From Megamerina dolium (lineage: Eukaryota; Arthropoda; Insecta; Diptera; Megamerinidae): a DNA stretch of 64,000 bases. A model generated the notes under the pieces. The model saw nothing but the letters and a program-made list of their open reading frames with translations. It searched no databases and was not told the DNA's origin. The stretch covers positions 70,590,418-70,654,417 of the forward strand of contig OY978526.1 of NCBI GenBank assembly GCA_963854835.1, given 5' to 3'. Both the position numbers and the translations under genes were made by a program. This document shows, piece after piece, positions 21,640 to 33,000 of the stretch; the first letter of the stretch is position 1, and each line of letters begins with the position of its first letter.

Positions 21640-22440
21640 GAATTCATTACGTCAATGTAAAATTTTTAGTCGATTTTAAAACCAATGCTGACAGCTATAG
21701 CAGGATTCTATGACAGCCCTGAATAATTTGCTTCTCTTGATTTGTTTTGTCAAACAAAGACTAATTTTATTACAATTTAGACAATTTTAATTTATAAAAA
21801 TTAATTAGACAATTCATCAATTATTATATCAAACTATGGTTGGATTTTCAAATATGAAAATATTACAAAATTGTGAACTACTCTTGTCACAATTCATTCA
21901 TCGGTTTCTATAATAATAACACTTGATTATAAGCTCAATAAAATTGTTGTTAAATTTCAATTGATTTGAATCTAAATATAAATATTTTATTTATACTGTA
22001 AATATCTGTAATGACTATAATTTTATATTTTATACTTTTCATTAAATATAAAAATTATTTCAATAAAACATCATCATATTTGTAATTAACATTGATTGCA
22101 TTTTTATTTGGAATCAATAATAAATAAATAAATAAATAATAATACAACAATACAACAATACAACAACAAAATCAACAATATTAACAATTAACAATAGGAG
22201 AGAAATACAGAAATGGTCAACAATAAAGAATGACAAAATAAAAGAGTCAACAACAATTTAAAACAAATTCATAATAATAAAAACATTTTCTTAACTAACT
22301 ATTTATGACTAGTTGAGAGTTACTTATAACAGCAGAGTAATACAAGATTGTTAGTATCAAATTGGTAATAATATACAATAATACATGGTATAATTGGTAA
22401 GTATAATAAATATTCATATAGAAGATACCTATAGGTACTA
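21640..22440. other. AT-rich sequence with TAAA and CAA microsatellites
   Basis: (AAAT)n and (ACA)n-like tracts lie at about 22118-22170. No gene or element was recognised. Confidence 0.5.
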
Positions 22441-22555
22441 ATTGGTCGGTAATTAATGACGCTTTTAAGTCAGAGTGGAAGAGGAAAAGGGTGTCAGCTG
22501 TGCAAGATCTTGTTGCGATTTAACGCCTCTGAACTATTTTTTGTATAGTTATAGT

Positions 22556-22735
22556 TAATGCTGATAAACCAGCAACTTTGGATGAATTGCAAGCCAACAT
22601 TGAGCGAACGATTGCCGAGATTTGTCCTCAATTGCTTGATAAAGTAACCGAAAATTGGATTTCCAGATTACGCCACATTCGAGGAAGCCGCGCGGCAGTC
22701 ACATGCCCGAAATTATCAAATTTTTAGTTCAGAAT
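22556..22735 (+). pseudogene. C-terminal fragment of an IS630/Tc3-like transposase
   Basis: The plus strand reads ADKPATLDELQANIERTIAE and LLDKVTENWISRLRHIRGSR. This is the characteristic C-terminus of a family of Tc1/mariner-superfamily transposases common in insects; 46177-46784 and 32852-33215 are other remnants. Only the tail survives. Confidence 0.65.
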
Positions 22736-22782
22736 TTTCAATTTTGAAGGTGCTTTACAAAAAAAAAAAAAAAGCACGGAAA

Positions 22783-23003
22783 TTAGCTGGTTCCGAACGG
22801 CAGAGTCCTTGTGACATCACTTTTTCTGAGCACAGAGCTCTTTTAGAAGCTTTTTCATGACAAAAATTGGAAATTACTCCCCAAGAGGTGGGTACCGTTG
22901 GAAAGAAAACTCTTTTCGATATTAAAGTTGTGCTTTAGCCGAGGATTGAATCAATGACCTACAGATCAGAAGGCCAATACACTAACCACTGAGATACGAC
23001 ACC
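22783..23003 (-). mobile_element. tRNA-derived SINE (copy A)
   Basis: The 5' head, on the minus strand at 23003-22930, reads GTATCTCAGTGGTTAGTGTA with a degenerate box B (GGTCATTGATTCAATCC). That is a pol III A/B-box layout typical of tRNA-derived SINEs. The body runs to the shared AGCTGGTTCCGAACGGCAGA phrase near 22786. Related copies lie at 27601, 28068, 45008 and 62755. Confidence 0.65.
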
Positions 23004-23096
23004 TAAAAGTTGCTTGCAAAATTTGATTCCGCCAATTTTGAAGTTGAATATGCCTCACATACTGGAAGATCAATTGAAATAGCACTGATTAGTGTA

Positions 23097-24295
23097 CCGG
23101 GTGTACAAGCTTAAATCCGCTGTTTGCTCGTAGATGGCGTTAGTGAGCATATTGAGCTATTATCGACTGTGCATCCTTTTTTTTTTATGAGTTCGACATC
23201 TGTTTACATCAATTAGTAAACATCATCAGTGATTTCATACAACAACATACATTTTTCCTCGTATGGTCATGCCTAGTTTCGTGCCAGAAAAAGAGCATAT
23301 GCGGGAAGCTCTACTTTTTTGCTTCAATTCGAAGAAATCTGCTGCTGAGTCTCATCGAATGCTTGTGAAGGCCTATGGTGACAGTGCGCTATCGGAAACC
23401 ACTTGAGAATAGACCCAGAAAAATTGAGGACCATGATTTGCAGGCTCTTTTGGATGAGAACGACACCCAATTGCGAAAAAATGCTTACCGAACATTTAGG
23501 TGTTATTCAACAAGCCATTTCCATACGTTTACGAGCCATGGGGAAGGTTAAAAAATTTGGAAAATGGGTACCCCATAAATTGAACTATAGGCAGATGGAG
23601 CGACGCCAAAACACATGCGAAATCTTGCTTGCTAAACAAAAAAGAAAGTCATTCCTGCATCTTGTGGTGACTTGCGATGAAAAGTGGATATACTTTGAGA
23701 ATCCTAAACGAAAAAAATCGTGGGTCGATCCCGGCCAAGCAGCAACTTCTTCTCCAAGACCAAATCGCTTTGGGCGCAAGACGATGCTGTGCGTTTGGTG
23801 GGATGAGCAGGGTGTCATCTACTACGAGCTGTTGAAACCTGGTGAAACTGTCAATGCTCACCGCTACCACCAACAACTAGTGAAATTGCGCCGTGCCTGG
23901 TTATGAACAAAGACATGAGAAGTTGATTTTTCTCCACTACAACGCCCCATCGCACACGTTAAAACTGGTCCAAAACTACTTGGACACACTCAATTGGGAG
24001 GTGCTACCTCATCCCGCTTATTCACCAGACCTGGCCCCTTCTGACTATTACCTGTATTCGTCGATGGTTCACGCGCTCGCCGAACAGCACTTCGATTCGT
24101 ATGAAGACGTCGGAAAATGGCTTGACGAGTGGTTTGCCTCGAAAAATGAGGAATTCTTTTGGCATAGTATACACAAATTCCACGAGAGATGGGAAAAATG
24201 GGCAAATACTTTGAATCAATTAATTTTTGGCTTTCTATGAAAAAAATGTGTTTTTTTTTTACCGAAAAACAGCGGATTTAAGCTTGTACACCTGG
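23097..24295 (+). mobile_element. mariner element with intact TIRs and TA duplication
   Basis: Terminal inverted repeats of about 28 bp (CCRGGTGTACAAGCTTAAAT at the left, its complement at the right) are flanked by TA at 23095-23096 and 24296-24297. The 1.2-kb body codes a broken mariner transposase on the plus strand. Confidence 0.9.
23263..24240 (+). pseudogene. mariner transposase, inactivated
   Basis: The N-terminal helix-turn-helix begins MPSFVPEKEHMREALLFCFN and soon meets a stop near 23403, with some HTH sequence missing. A frameshift follows near 23480 before WVPHKL. The catalytic domain has TCDEKWIYFEN (first Asp) and LHYNAPSH, where Tyr replaces the second catalytic Asp. [12 protein letters not shown] carries the third Asp, with 34 residues between (DD34D spacing). 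A further frame change lies near 23890. The element could not be mobilised by its own protein. Confidence 0.85.
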
Positions 24296-24299
24296 TATA

Positions 24300-25354
24300 C
24301 CATCTGAGAACAACTTGTGAGATCACACAGCGATTAGATTCATCAAAGTTATTGAAATTGGTCATTCATGATCACGTGAAATGTCAAATGTCAATTAATC
24401 AACTTGTGAAATGAATCATCATTTGGGAGCAAAAATGTATTGCCTGCAGCAATGCTAATGAATTACAAAAAAAAAAAACAATTAAAGAATTCAAGGAGTA
24501 AAAAAACAGAACCGGTTTAAAGCATAGGCCGATGTTCTTCAAAAAATGATAATTCGCCCTTTTTATAGGATTTTTTTAGTGGAACAAAATTTTTTATTGA
24601 TGAATAGGTATTGAAAAAAAAAAAATGAAAACACCAATTTTATAAAAAATTCCCAATAATTACCGACCAAGCTAGTAAAATAATTGATTTAAAAAAAATA
24701 TCGAAATGTACATTTGGTAAATTTTTTTATACTAATTAACAATATATCGTTGATGATGCATTCGAAAATGCACATTGTGTTTAAGCGTTTCTCTCTCTCT
24801 CTCTCTCTCTTTGTCTTTGTCTTATACAAATATCGATTTATTTTGAATTAAACCCTTTGATTCGCTTGTCTCATCTCCTGTTTGACGCAATACTTAAAGG
24901 CTTCCCAACCTTCGGATTTTGCCACAGACTGTAATAATACGAATTTCTTAAGTAAGTTTAGTTTTTTTCTTTAAATAAAAGAAAATTCAACTATTAAAAC
25001 AAGAACTGATAAAACGAGTTGAATTAAGATTTAACTACTTGCTGCGATTAAAGGGATTATTTGAGCAGTATAATTAATTAAAATCAAATTAAATTGATAC
25101 TTTGAAAATATTTAAATAATAAATCAAAGATGTAAGACAAAAAAGAATGAAATATCTTATATCTAGAGGATAGATAATGTGGAACGTTACAACGCTAATC
25201 GCTAACCGATTGCTATAGCTAAATATAAAGTAAGTATGGACCTTATTTGATCATATATTGGTACGGATCTATTTCAATCATTAGACACATCATTCAAGGG
25301 CAGCAAATATTCAAATGAGCTATCACCCAATAACATAAAAGTAAAAAAAAAAAT
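24300..25354. other. AT-rich sequence with (CT)n tract
   Basis: A (CT)n run lies at 24790-24812. TAATTACCGACCAA at 24657-24670 is the exact inverse of 22442-22455. No gene was recognised. Confidence 0.4.
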
Positions 25355-26480
25355 GACCTTAGAGTCGGCTGGGGCCGACCAAATTATACCCTGCATATCC
25401 GCATATCCATCTTTTTCTTTTATTTCCACTACTTTGTATGCAAGCTACATTAAGAAGTACGCGTGGCTCAAAAAAACTGGTGAGACCTGAAATATGGTTG
25501 ACTTTGATGAAGTGTTAAGTAAGTTATGGGGGTTTTAAACATTTTAAGATTTCCTCGATTTTGTATTTGAGCCCCATTAAGAAGTGGTCGTGTCATACTG
25601 GTTTTATGCCACAATATTTCCTACGACTATGGTTGTTCTAGACAGAATATTGTCAAAGTTACAGCTGTTTCAATTTAAATGATATTAAGTAATTTTGTAT
25701 GGGAGCTACTATAAACAGTGGACGTGGCTGTCCCATTTTTTGTGAGTCTAGTTGCTCTTACAATACTAATTTACACCTTAAATCTGGTTGTTCTACGGTG
25801 AATAGTTGGTAAGTTAGGGCTGATTTAACTTTTTTTAAATTTCCGCAACTTTGTATGGTAGCCCCAAGAAAGAGTGGGCGTGGAACGCTGATTTTCTGCC
25901 AGATTACTTTCGACTATCATAATAACCTAAGTGTCAATTATGGTTATTCTAGACAGAAGATTGCAGAACTTGCAGCTGTTTTAATTTAAAAGAAGTACAG
26001 ACGCTTTGTATGGGAGCTACTATAAAAAGTAGGCGTGGCTCGCTCATTTCTGGCAAGGTTATGTAGTAGTATAATGTAACTCTATGTACCAAATATTCTT
26101 GTCCCAGATGGTATATTAAGTGAGTTAGAGCAAGTTAAAGATTTTGAAAATTCCGAGGTTAGTCGCTTTGAATGCTTGGTGTGGGCGTGGCTATTGACCG
26201 ATTATGCCCAATATCAATCCCCTTCGTACTCTTGGATCATAGGTTACTTATGCCAAATATCGTCAAAATAGCTCAATATTTGCTCAAGTTATCGTGTCGA
26301 TCCAGTCAGGTGACATACAGACGGATGGACGAATGGACGGACGGACATCGTTAAATCGAAAATTTAAGACGATCACGAATATATATAATTTTCTATATCT
26401 TCGGAGATTCCTTCAAGTGGTTACAAACATCTGACCGAAATGAATATACCTTGAATATTACATTATGCAGGGTATAAAAA
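25355..26480 (+). mobile_element. Helentron-like non-autonomous repeat (copy 1)
   Basis: The left end has a hairpin (GTCGGC TGGG GCCGAC, 25364-25379), then TATACCCTGCATA (25385-25397). The exact inverse TATGCAGGGTATA closes the right side (26464-26476). The interior has diverged repeats built on TATGGGAGCTACTATAAA..GTGGGCGTGGC, and a GGACGGACGGAC tract near 26335. A longer copy in reverse orientation lies at 59620-61555. Subterminal inverted repeats, an end hairpin and internal tandem repeats recall Helentron-associated elements of flies. The superfamily call is inference. Confidence 0.55.
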
Positions 26481-27190
26481 TATCTTCAAAAATACCTTGA
26501 AGCACTCACACGGTAGGATTTCTGTCCTCATTTAATTTTTCTCTCTCTTCCACTCAGTATTTTCATTTTGAACAATATTTTCCGAACGTTGAAGCAGGGG
26601 TCTATAATTTTAAACGGGCTGCTTTTTTTTTAAATTTCATCTTTTTCTTTTAAGCAAAATGGGAAAATCTAAATTTTATTATTTTTCACAAAAAGTAAAA
26701 ATATGCGTGGAATTCAAAAGATGAATTGGTAAATACCATGGGAAATCTATTTTATAGAAAGGGTCGGCTGAAGAATAGGGGCTAACACTGTGAAGTCGCC
26801 TTGATGCGCAAACAAATTCGTGATACTGTCAGCATCAAAAATTTCCTTGTCGCGCACAAACGAAGATACTAATGAATGTGTCATTCGATATGAGGCAGAC
26901 GACTCGCTAGCTATGGAGTGAGCAGGTGTTTCTTTCAGAGTTACAGAACCCGTCTGTGGGATAAATAACACCATTTATACTTAGCCTTTTTAAGACATTT
27001 TTCAATGGGGAAAAAAGTTGAGATTATGACATGATGCATTATGAAACTTAGACGACGATTCGCGAATCAACACTCCATTTACTCTGTTGGATCCATCAAC
27101 AAGATTGTGTAGGGTAAGCACTCATGAAAATATAGCCGTCGATGAGATGATCCAAGTTCGTTGATCGTCATTGTGCGAAATGCTTCGTCT
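26481..27190. other. unassigned
   Basis: A 75-codon minus frame at 26974-26747 (TGSVTLKETPAHSIASESSA) has no recognised motif. The sequence is otherwise AT-rich. Confidence 0.3.
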
Positions 27191-27192
27191 TG

Positions 27193-27540
27193 CCTTGGCT
27201 TACATGCCAACGAGATTCACTTGGTGCAAAAATTGAAGACAACGGACCATCGTTTTCCAATTACATGCGATGCGTCATCTTGCGTAAGAACTTAGCCTGA
27301 CCCGATCGACTCTGGTGCAGATTTTGTGTAAGGATCTTGGCTTAACTGTTTAAAAGATTCAATTGGAGCAAGATCTAAAATCAACGGATAATTCAAATTG
27401 ACAGATTAATCACCGAGTTCAAGAACTGTGCCTGTGCCCATGAACTTGGTGGAAGATTTTGCGCAAGAACCTTGGCTTACATGCTTATAAGATTAAGTTG
27501 GCGCAAGAATTGAAACCAACGAATCATCGTTTTTGACGTG
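27193..27540 (+). repeat. diverged minisatellite, unit about 135-145 bp
   Basis: The phrase TTGGCTTACATGC..AT..GATT, followed by TTGG-GCAAGAATTGAAA-CAACG, appears at about 27196, 27339 and 27472. Spacing is roughly 143 and 133 bp, with substitutions between copies. Confidence 0.5.
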
Positions 27541-27600
27541 AGCTCAGTAATTTGGCCTCTGAGCAGTTGGAAGTCGATTCACTGTTTTATGGTCAAATAG

Positions 27601-27930
27601 CCCCCAAAGGGCTCATTGGCCGAGCTCCTCTCCCATGACTGTTGTGCGTGTTAAATTTTGGACAGTATTAGACTTATTTTAGCCGGTTCCGAACGACAGA
27701 ACTCTTGTGACATCACTTTTTCTAAGCTTTGCCACGGAGTTCTTTTAGAAGCGTTTGCATGGCAAATTTCTACTGCCGGAAGAATAACCAATTGCTTGCC
27801 GACAGGTGGGTACCGTTCGAAAGAAAAATTTTTTCGATATAAAATTTGTTATGCTGCAGCCGGGGATTGAACCCACGACCTACAGATCAGAGGGCCAACA
27901 CATAACCGGATAAGTCAATGCCGTGGTAGC
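27601..27930 (-). mobile_element. tRNA-derived SINE (copy B), longer tail
   Basis: Head at 27930-27860 with GGTCGTGGGTTCAATCC (box B). The body goes through TTTCGAACGGTACCCACC and GTTCTGTCGTTCGGAACCGG, and the tail includes CTGTTGTGCGTGTTAAAT on the plus strand (near 27640). This tail region also occurs in copy D, where it continues into LINE-tail-like sequence. Confidence 0.65.
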
Positions 27931-28067
27931 CATTTGAATGACATTTTCTTTTAAATAATAAATGGCATAAAATATACCATCTAATAAAAGCAAAACTTAC
28001 CAAAATTGGCTAAATTTTTGGTGTTTTATTTCAATTTAAAATCCTATCGTTCTTAATGGAAAACCTT

Positions 28068-28330
28068 TTACTTATATTAGCAGGTTCTGAGACGGTTAAC
28101 TCTTGTTACATAATTATTCCTGGACGTTCTTTAAGAAGTTCCTTAAGAAGCTTTTCAATGACAAATTGCTACTGCCAGATGAACACCAATTATTTGACGA
28201 TAGATGGGCGACGTTCGAAAGAAACATTTTTCCGATATTAAACTTGACGTCTCAGGCGTGATCGATCTCACGACTTACGGCTCAGAGTGGGTTAATCAGA
28301 AGACACTAACCACTGAACTATGGCACCCAT
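28068..28330 (-). mobile_element. tRNA-derived SINE (copy C), diverged
   Basis: It has the same order of blocks as copies A and B, with a head containing ATAGTTCAGTGGTTAGTGT on the minus strand near 28325-28300. More substitutions suggest an older insertion. Confidence 0.55.
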
Positions 28331-28644
28331 ATGGAATATTGCCCACGAGACGATCGATTTATTGAAGGGGAAGTGTTCGTTGACAGGATTATCTTAAAAA
28401 ATTGAGCTTTACAGTGATCTGCAAGATCACACAATTCGATGCTTCTGTACTAAAATATTTTTGTGGGGTTTTGTGGATTACATTGGTCTATGTGAACAAA
28501 CGTTACAACCTGGAGCAAACCCTTCGTGGCATGCGACTCCAAATGATCTAAAAATTTGACTAAAATTGATGTTCCCGGATGATGTACCTCAAACACTGAA
28601 CGCTTTTTTCCACAATCAATGTCATGTGAAACTAAATGACTATT

Positions 28645-28985
28645 AAGTTAGGTTAGAGCGGCCGCCCTCTCTGACGAGAGAGCGTATATAGGCTATATTT
28701 AGGTCCGTTGTGATATCGCCACGCGGATTATCCTTCTACCTAATTACTCGCTGAACCAACCGGAATATTGAATGCATTTTAGGAGATTGACAATGTCAAT
28801 CTGGGCTAGGTTACTCAGCTGGTAGTGTCCTAGAATTTTTTTGTGATTGTTACATAAAGCAGGGCAGGTACATAGTAGACGTGAGATCGTTTTAAGTTCG
28901 TCCTCATCTCTGCAACTTTTGCAAAAGTCATGAGCGAGGTTGCCCAACCTAATCTCACAGCGTTAGTGACCAGTGACCACTCTCA
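28645..28985 (-). mobile_element. LINE 3' end: C-terminal knuckle and 3' tail
   Basis: The minus frame 28947-28744 reads HDFCKSCRDEDELKTISRLL and CTCPALCNNHKKILGHYQLS. This is the Cys/His C-terminus of RNase H-bearing LINE ORF2 proteins; the same motif closes the copy at 35840-36840. It is followed by a 3' UTR ending CCTAACTTAA (28645-28654 on the plus strand). The UTR resembles the tail of the SINE copy at 45008-45110. Confidence 0.7.
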
Positions 28986-29784
28986 CATAAGTGGACATGT
29001 CTACCCTATTAAGATCAGCAAGTTTGCGTAAAATATTTATATGACGATTAAAAAAAAAAGGTGGAATTTATCTAACACTTGAATCTCCCAGCGTTTGAAC
29101 GATGTCTGTCTGATATGATCGTTGCAAAATTACTCACATATTAAAGATTTAAATACATACGAGTACACAAATTTAGTTGTTAATACATTAGGGTGTGTAT
29201 GTGTGTGTGTGTGCAATAAAACAATTCAGCTGTGTAAATAAGAATAAAAATTATTGAAAAAAAAAAATTATTACACAAAGACGTCAATTAATTTTGTGTT
29301 GGCGCATATTCATGATGAAAGTACAAAACATATGAATTCGAGTTAGTTAAAATAGCAAGAAGTAAAAAAATAAACAAAAACACAAAAAGCAAATAAATAA
29401 ACAATTTGAAAATTATTGTTTTAAACATATCACATTTATTAATAATATTAAATGTATTTTTTTGTTTTTTTTTTTTAAATAAAATATGTGCAAATGTTGG
29501 TAAGTGTAGTTATTTTGTTTTTTAGACATTACAAAAGGCAAGACAATAACAAAATTGAAATTAATTAAAAATATTAAATGATGAATTTTTTAAATATTAC
29601 ATTGAGATTGAGATTCATATTTGATGTAGATAATAAAAAAAAAAATAATTAATTATTATAATAAAGAAAAATTTATATTAAATAAATGATATGTGAGCTA
29701 GCAGCTAATTATGTGTAATTTCAATAGCGTGAGTTGTATAAATGCAAGTGTCTTTTTTAGTTTTTTAATCATTAGTCTTATTCG
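28986..29784. other. 3' flank of the MICU gene
   Basis: AT-rich, with a short (GT)n run near 29190-29211. The minus-strand AATAAA at 29440-29435 is about 350 bp beyond the MICU stop and could be its polyadenylation signal. No other gene is evident. Confidence 0.4.
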
Positions 29785-30080
29785 TTAATAATGATTAGCA
29801 TCAAAATCAATAAAATGATCCAAATGACGACAAGCACGTTGTCGCCAACTACCAAAGAGTGTATGCTCTGGCTGATAGTTATCATCGAGCGCATCATTGT
29901 AGTCAAATTGATAACGACTTACTTTAAAGCCACGATGTAGACGATCTTTCATGATCGCTATAAATTCCTTATACGATAATAGGCCATCGCCATCCTCATC
30001 AAATATGGCAAATACGGTGTCGATTAAATGCCTACTCAGTGTGTAGCCCGTACAAATTTTGACAGCACGTGAAAATTCAT
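29785..30080 (-). CDS. MICU3: MICU3-like exon 8 (second EF-hand, stop)
   Basis: Codes [34 protein letters not shown] (canonical EF-hand) and [10 protein letters not shown]. The C-terminal tail ends DFDANHY and the stop TAA at 29787-29785. The acceptor is ATTATTTAG. Confidence 0.9.
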
Positions 30081-33000
30081 CTAAATAATAATATAAAATA
30101 TAAATATGCATACATTATTAAATGTTTTTATATGATAAGAAATATATAAGGCGTAGTAAAATGAAATCCATTATTTGTCCAATAGGTGGTTTTAGTAATC
30201 TGTATCTCGCGTTGTATACGTGCGATCGGGTTATAGCCTAGACAGACGGCAGCCTAATTCCGGATTACCGGCGCACTTAATCCGAATAAAATAATAACCT
30301 GACAGACGGCAGTATTGCGGATTAACTAAATGGCTGATTGCTGTTTTATTAGGTCTGTCCACTTACATTACTATAACTATCAATTTCTGTCGTCTATCAC
30401 TCTCGATATGAGAAAATCTACAAGAAGTACGTGAAGTGAAAACGATCAGAAAGTTGTAAATTGACATTCACCGTTCGTAATTGACAGCTGGATTTATTTG
30501 TTCGCCAACACTTTTGATGTTGAAAACTGTTAACAATTGTGGAAAGTTTTTTGTTAGCGAACAAACCTAATATTTTGTAAAATAGATCGAGAAAAATTCA
30601 CAATAGACAATTTTCAGCAGTGTTGCCATCTCAAATTGCCCTAATCCTCTTTTATTTTGAGAATTAACTCATAGAGTTTATGCGGATTAGCTGCAGTTAA
30701 TGCCCGAGTTAATTCGAATTAACTCGATAATCCGGAATTAGGCTGCCGTCTGTCTAGGCTATTACGGTAAATGGCGTTAGATAGATAGGATTTCGTACTA
30801 AATAAACTTCTCAGGCAGTTTTGTGATTGCTTCACTCAGTATTTTTTGAGCACGCGTCAAAGATGGACACCAGTAAAGAGAAAATACGCCATATTTTGCA
30901 GTTGTGAATAGTGTTTATGGTCCTGATACTGTAACAGCCAATCACGTGCAATTTTGGTTTCGTCGATTCCGTTCCGGTGATTTTGATGTCAAAGATGCAC
31001 CATGCTCTGGAATGTCAATTGTCGAAAATATCGATAAAATAATGAAAATCGAGTCTGACCGTGATGTAAGCACTGTTTCTATTAGCCAGCAGCTAAACAT
31101 TGCACAAAAAACGGTTTGAAACCATTGAAATAAGGCTGGATACAAAAAGAAGCTCGATGTATGAGTGCCACATGAGTTAACGCAAAAAAACCTTATGGAC
31201 CGAATTTCCGTCTGCGAATCGCTGCTGAATCGCAACAAAATCGATCCATTTCTGAAGCGGATGGTTACTGGTGATGAAAAGTCGTTCACTTACGACAACG
31301 TCAAGCGAAGACGGTCGTGGTCGAAACGCGGTGAGCCGGCGCAAACGGTAGCCAAGCCCTGATTGACGATCAGGAAGGTTTTGCTATGTGTTTGGTGGAA
31401 TCGGCAGGGAATCATCTACTATGAGCTGCTCCCCTACGGCCAAACTCTTAATTCGGACCTGTGCTGTCAACAATGAAGGAAGCAATCGCGCAGAAGCGGC
31501 CAGCTTTGGCCAATAGGAGAGGAATTGTGTTCCATCAGGACAACGTCAGGCCACACACATCGATAGTGACTCGCCAGAAGCTCCAGGAGCTTGGTTGGGA
31601 GGTTCTTATACATCCACCTTATAGTCCGGACCTGGTACCAAGTGATTACTACCTGTTCCTGTCTATGGCGCCTCAAGAGAAGTTTGTGAAAATCGACTGT
31701 CCCAGTTTTTTGCCAATAGAGACTAGGGTTTCTATGAGATTTGCACATATTTGACCTAAATCGGAGCATTCTAACTTTGCTAAATAAAACCTTCAATTTA
31801 ATGCAAAAATAATGGATTTCTTTTTACTACACCTTATATAAAATTAGCTAACCTTGTGATATAGCATGATCCGCAAGCGTATACATACGCATTGCAATAG
31901 CAAAATCTTCCAAATTATTTAAAAAACGACAAAAATCACGAAACTCATTAAATGTAATGCCACTTTCCTCCTTAACACGATCCAGCAAACGTTCCAAAAA
32001 CATATCATACTCATCCGTATTCAAATACGTGTAACGTAATAGAATTTTAGCAAAATCTACTTCGGTTATGGCATTATTACCCTTTGAAAATTCACTAAAT
32101 TCCAATTCTAAAACTTCCGATTGTAAATTATCCATAAATTTATAAAAGCCCTCATAGTTTAAACTCTGATTGCCTTTTTTGCCAAAGAAATGCGTTTGCA
32201 ATGTTGTATCGACTTTGTGGCGACGTTGTAGACCCTCCTCATCATCAATATAATGTTCCTAAAACAAAAAGTGAGCAGTATTAGTTGTCGAATACATCAT
32301 CATCATCATCATCGGAATACAGTGAGCATACATACCTCTTCGGTTTTTTGTTCTTCTGCTTTCTCCTCCGGTGTCTGTCCACGTTTATCTTTCCAAGCGC
32401 CACTAAATATACGTTCCATCTAGTTAGTGTTGAGAATATATCCAAAAATATGCAATTAATTTCATTTTGATATACAAAATGTCACATATCAATGGTCACA
32501 AATTGACACCTTGTACCGTTGCATACACTTTTGAGTTGCCAACTTTTGCGAATGGTTTTCAGGTGAAATTTTTATCGAATCATCGGAAATACGATGCGGT
32601 GTTTCAATTTTGTTGACGAAAATTACTCAAATTTGAAAATAGTAATGTCAAACAGGTGTCAAGCTATGACCAGCGACTCATTAGATACAAAGCGATTTAT
32701 TAGATGCAAAATTTGAGAGAATAATCGATCAGTAATCGATTTTTTAGGTCACCATAAAAAATAAATAAATCAATTAATCGATTGTTGTGTTCGATGTATG
32801 GCATGCAGCGCCGTCTTTCTAGAACCACATCTCTTTTACATTTATACCACGCATTTGGGGATTTAAAGTGTCAGTTATCATATGGCTCTTTCGCGATCGC
32901 CATTGACGTTGTTGCCTGCCGCGTTTTTAAAGAAGTATGGATCAATGATTCCACCAGCCCAACAAACATTTGGGGATTTAAAGTGTCAGTTATCATATGG

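Larger units (their letters stand above)
30149..31834 (+). mobile_element. mariner (mellifera-like) in MICU3 intron 8, with nested MITE
   Basis: Inverted ends AGGCGTAGTAAAATGAAATC and the complement of AGGTGTAGTAAAAAGAAATC are bordered by TATA on both sides. The internal transposase remnant is on the plus strand. A 528-bp MITE (30234-30761) sits inside its left part. The same family occurs at 42855-44075. Without this element the host intron would be about 86 bp. Confidence 0.85.

Noticed and set aside
22783..23003. Genuine tRNA gene on the minus strand
   Set aside because: A/B boxes are present but the cloverleaf is poor, and the segment recurs with a common body in several places, so it is a SINE head.
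26747..26974. 75-codon minus-strand ORF as a gene
   Set aside because: No motif, no flanking splice or promoter signals, and surrounded by repeats.
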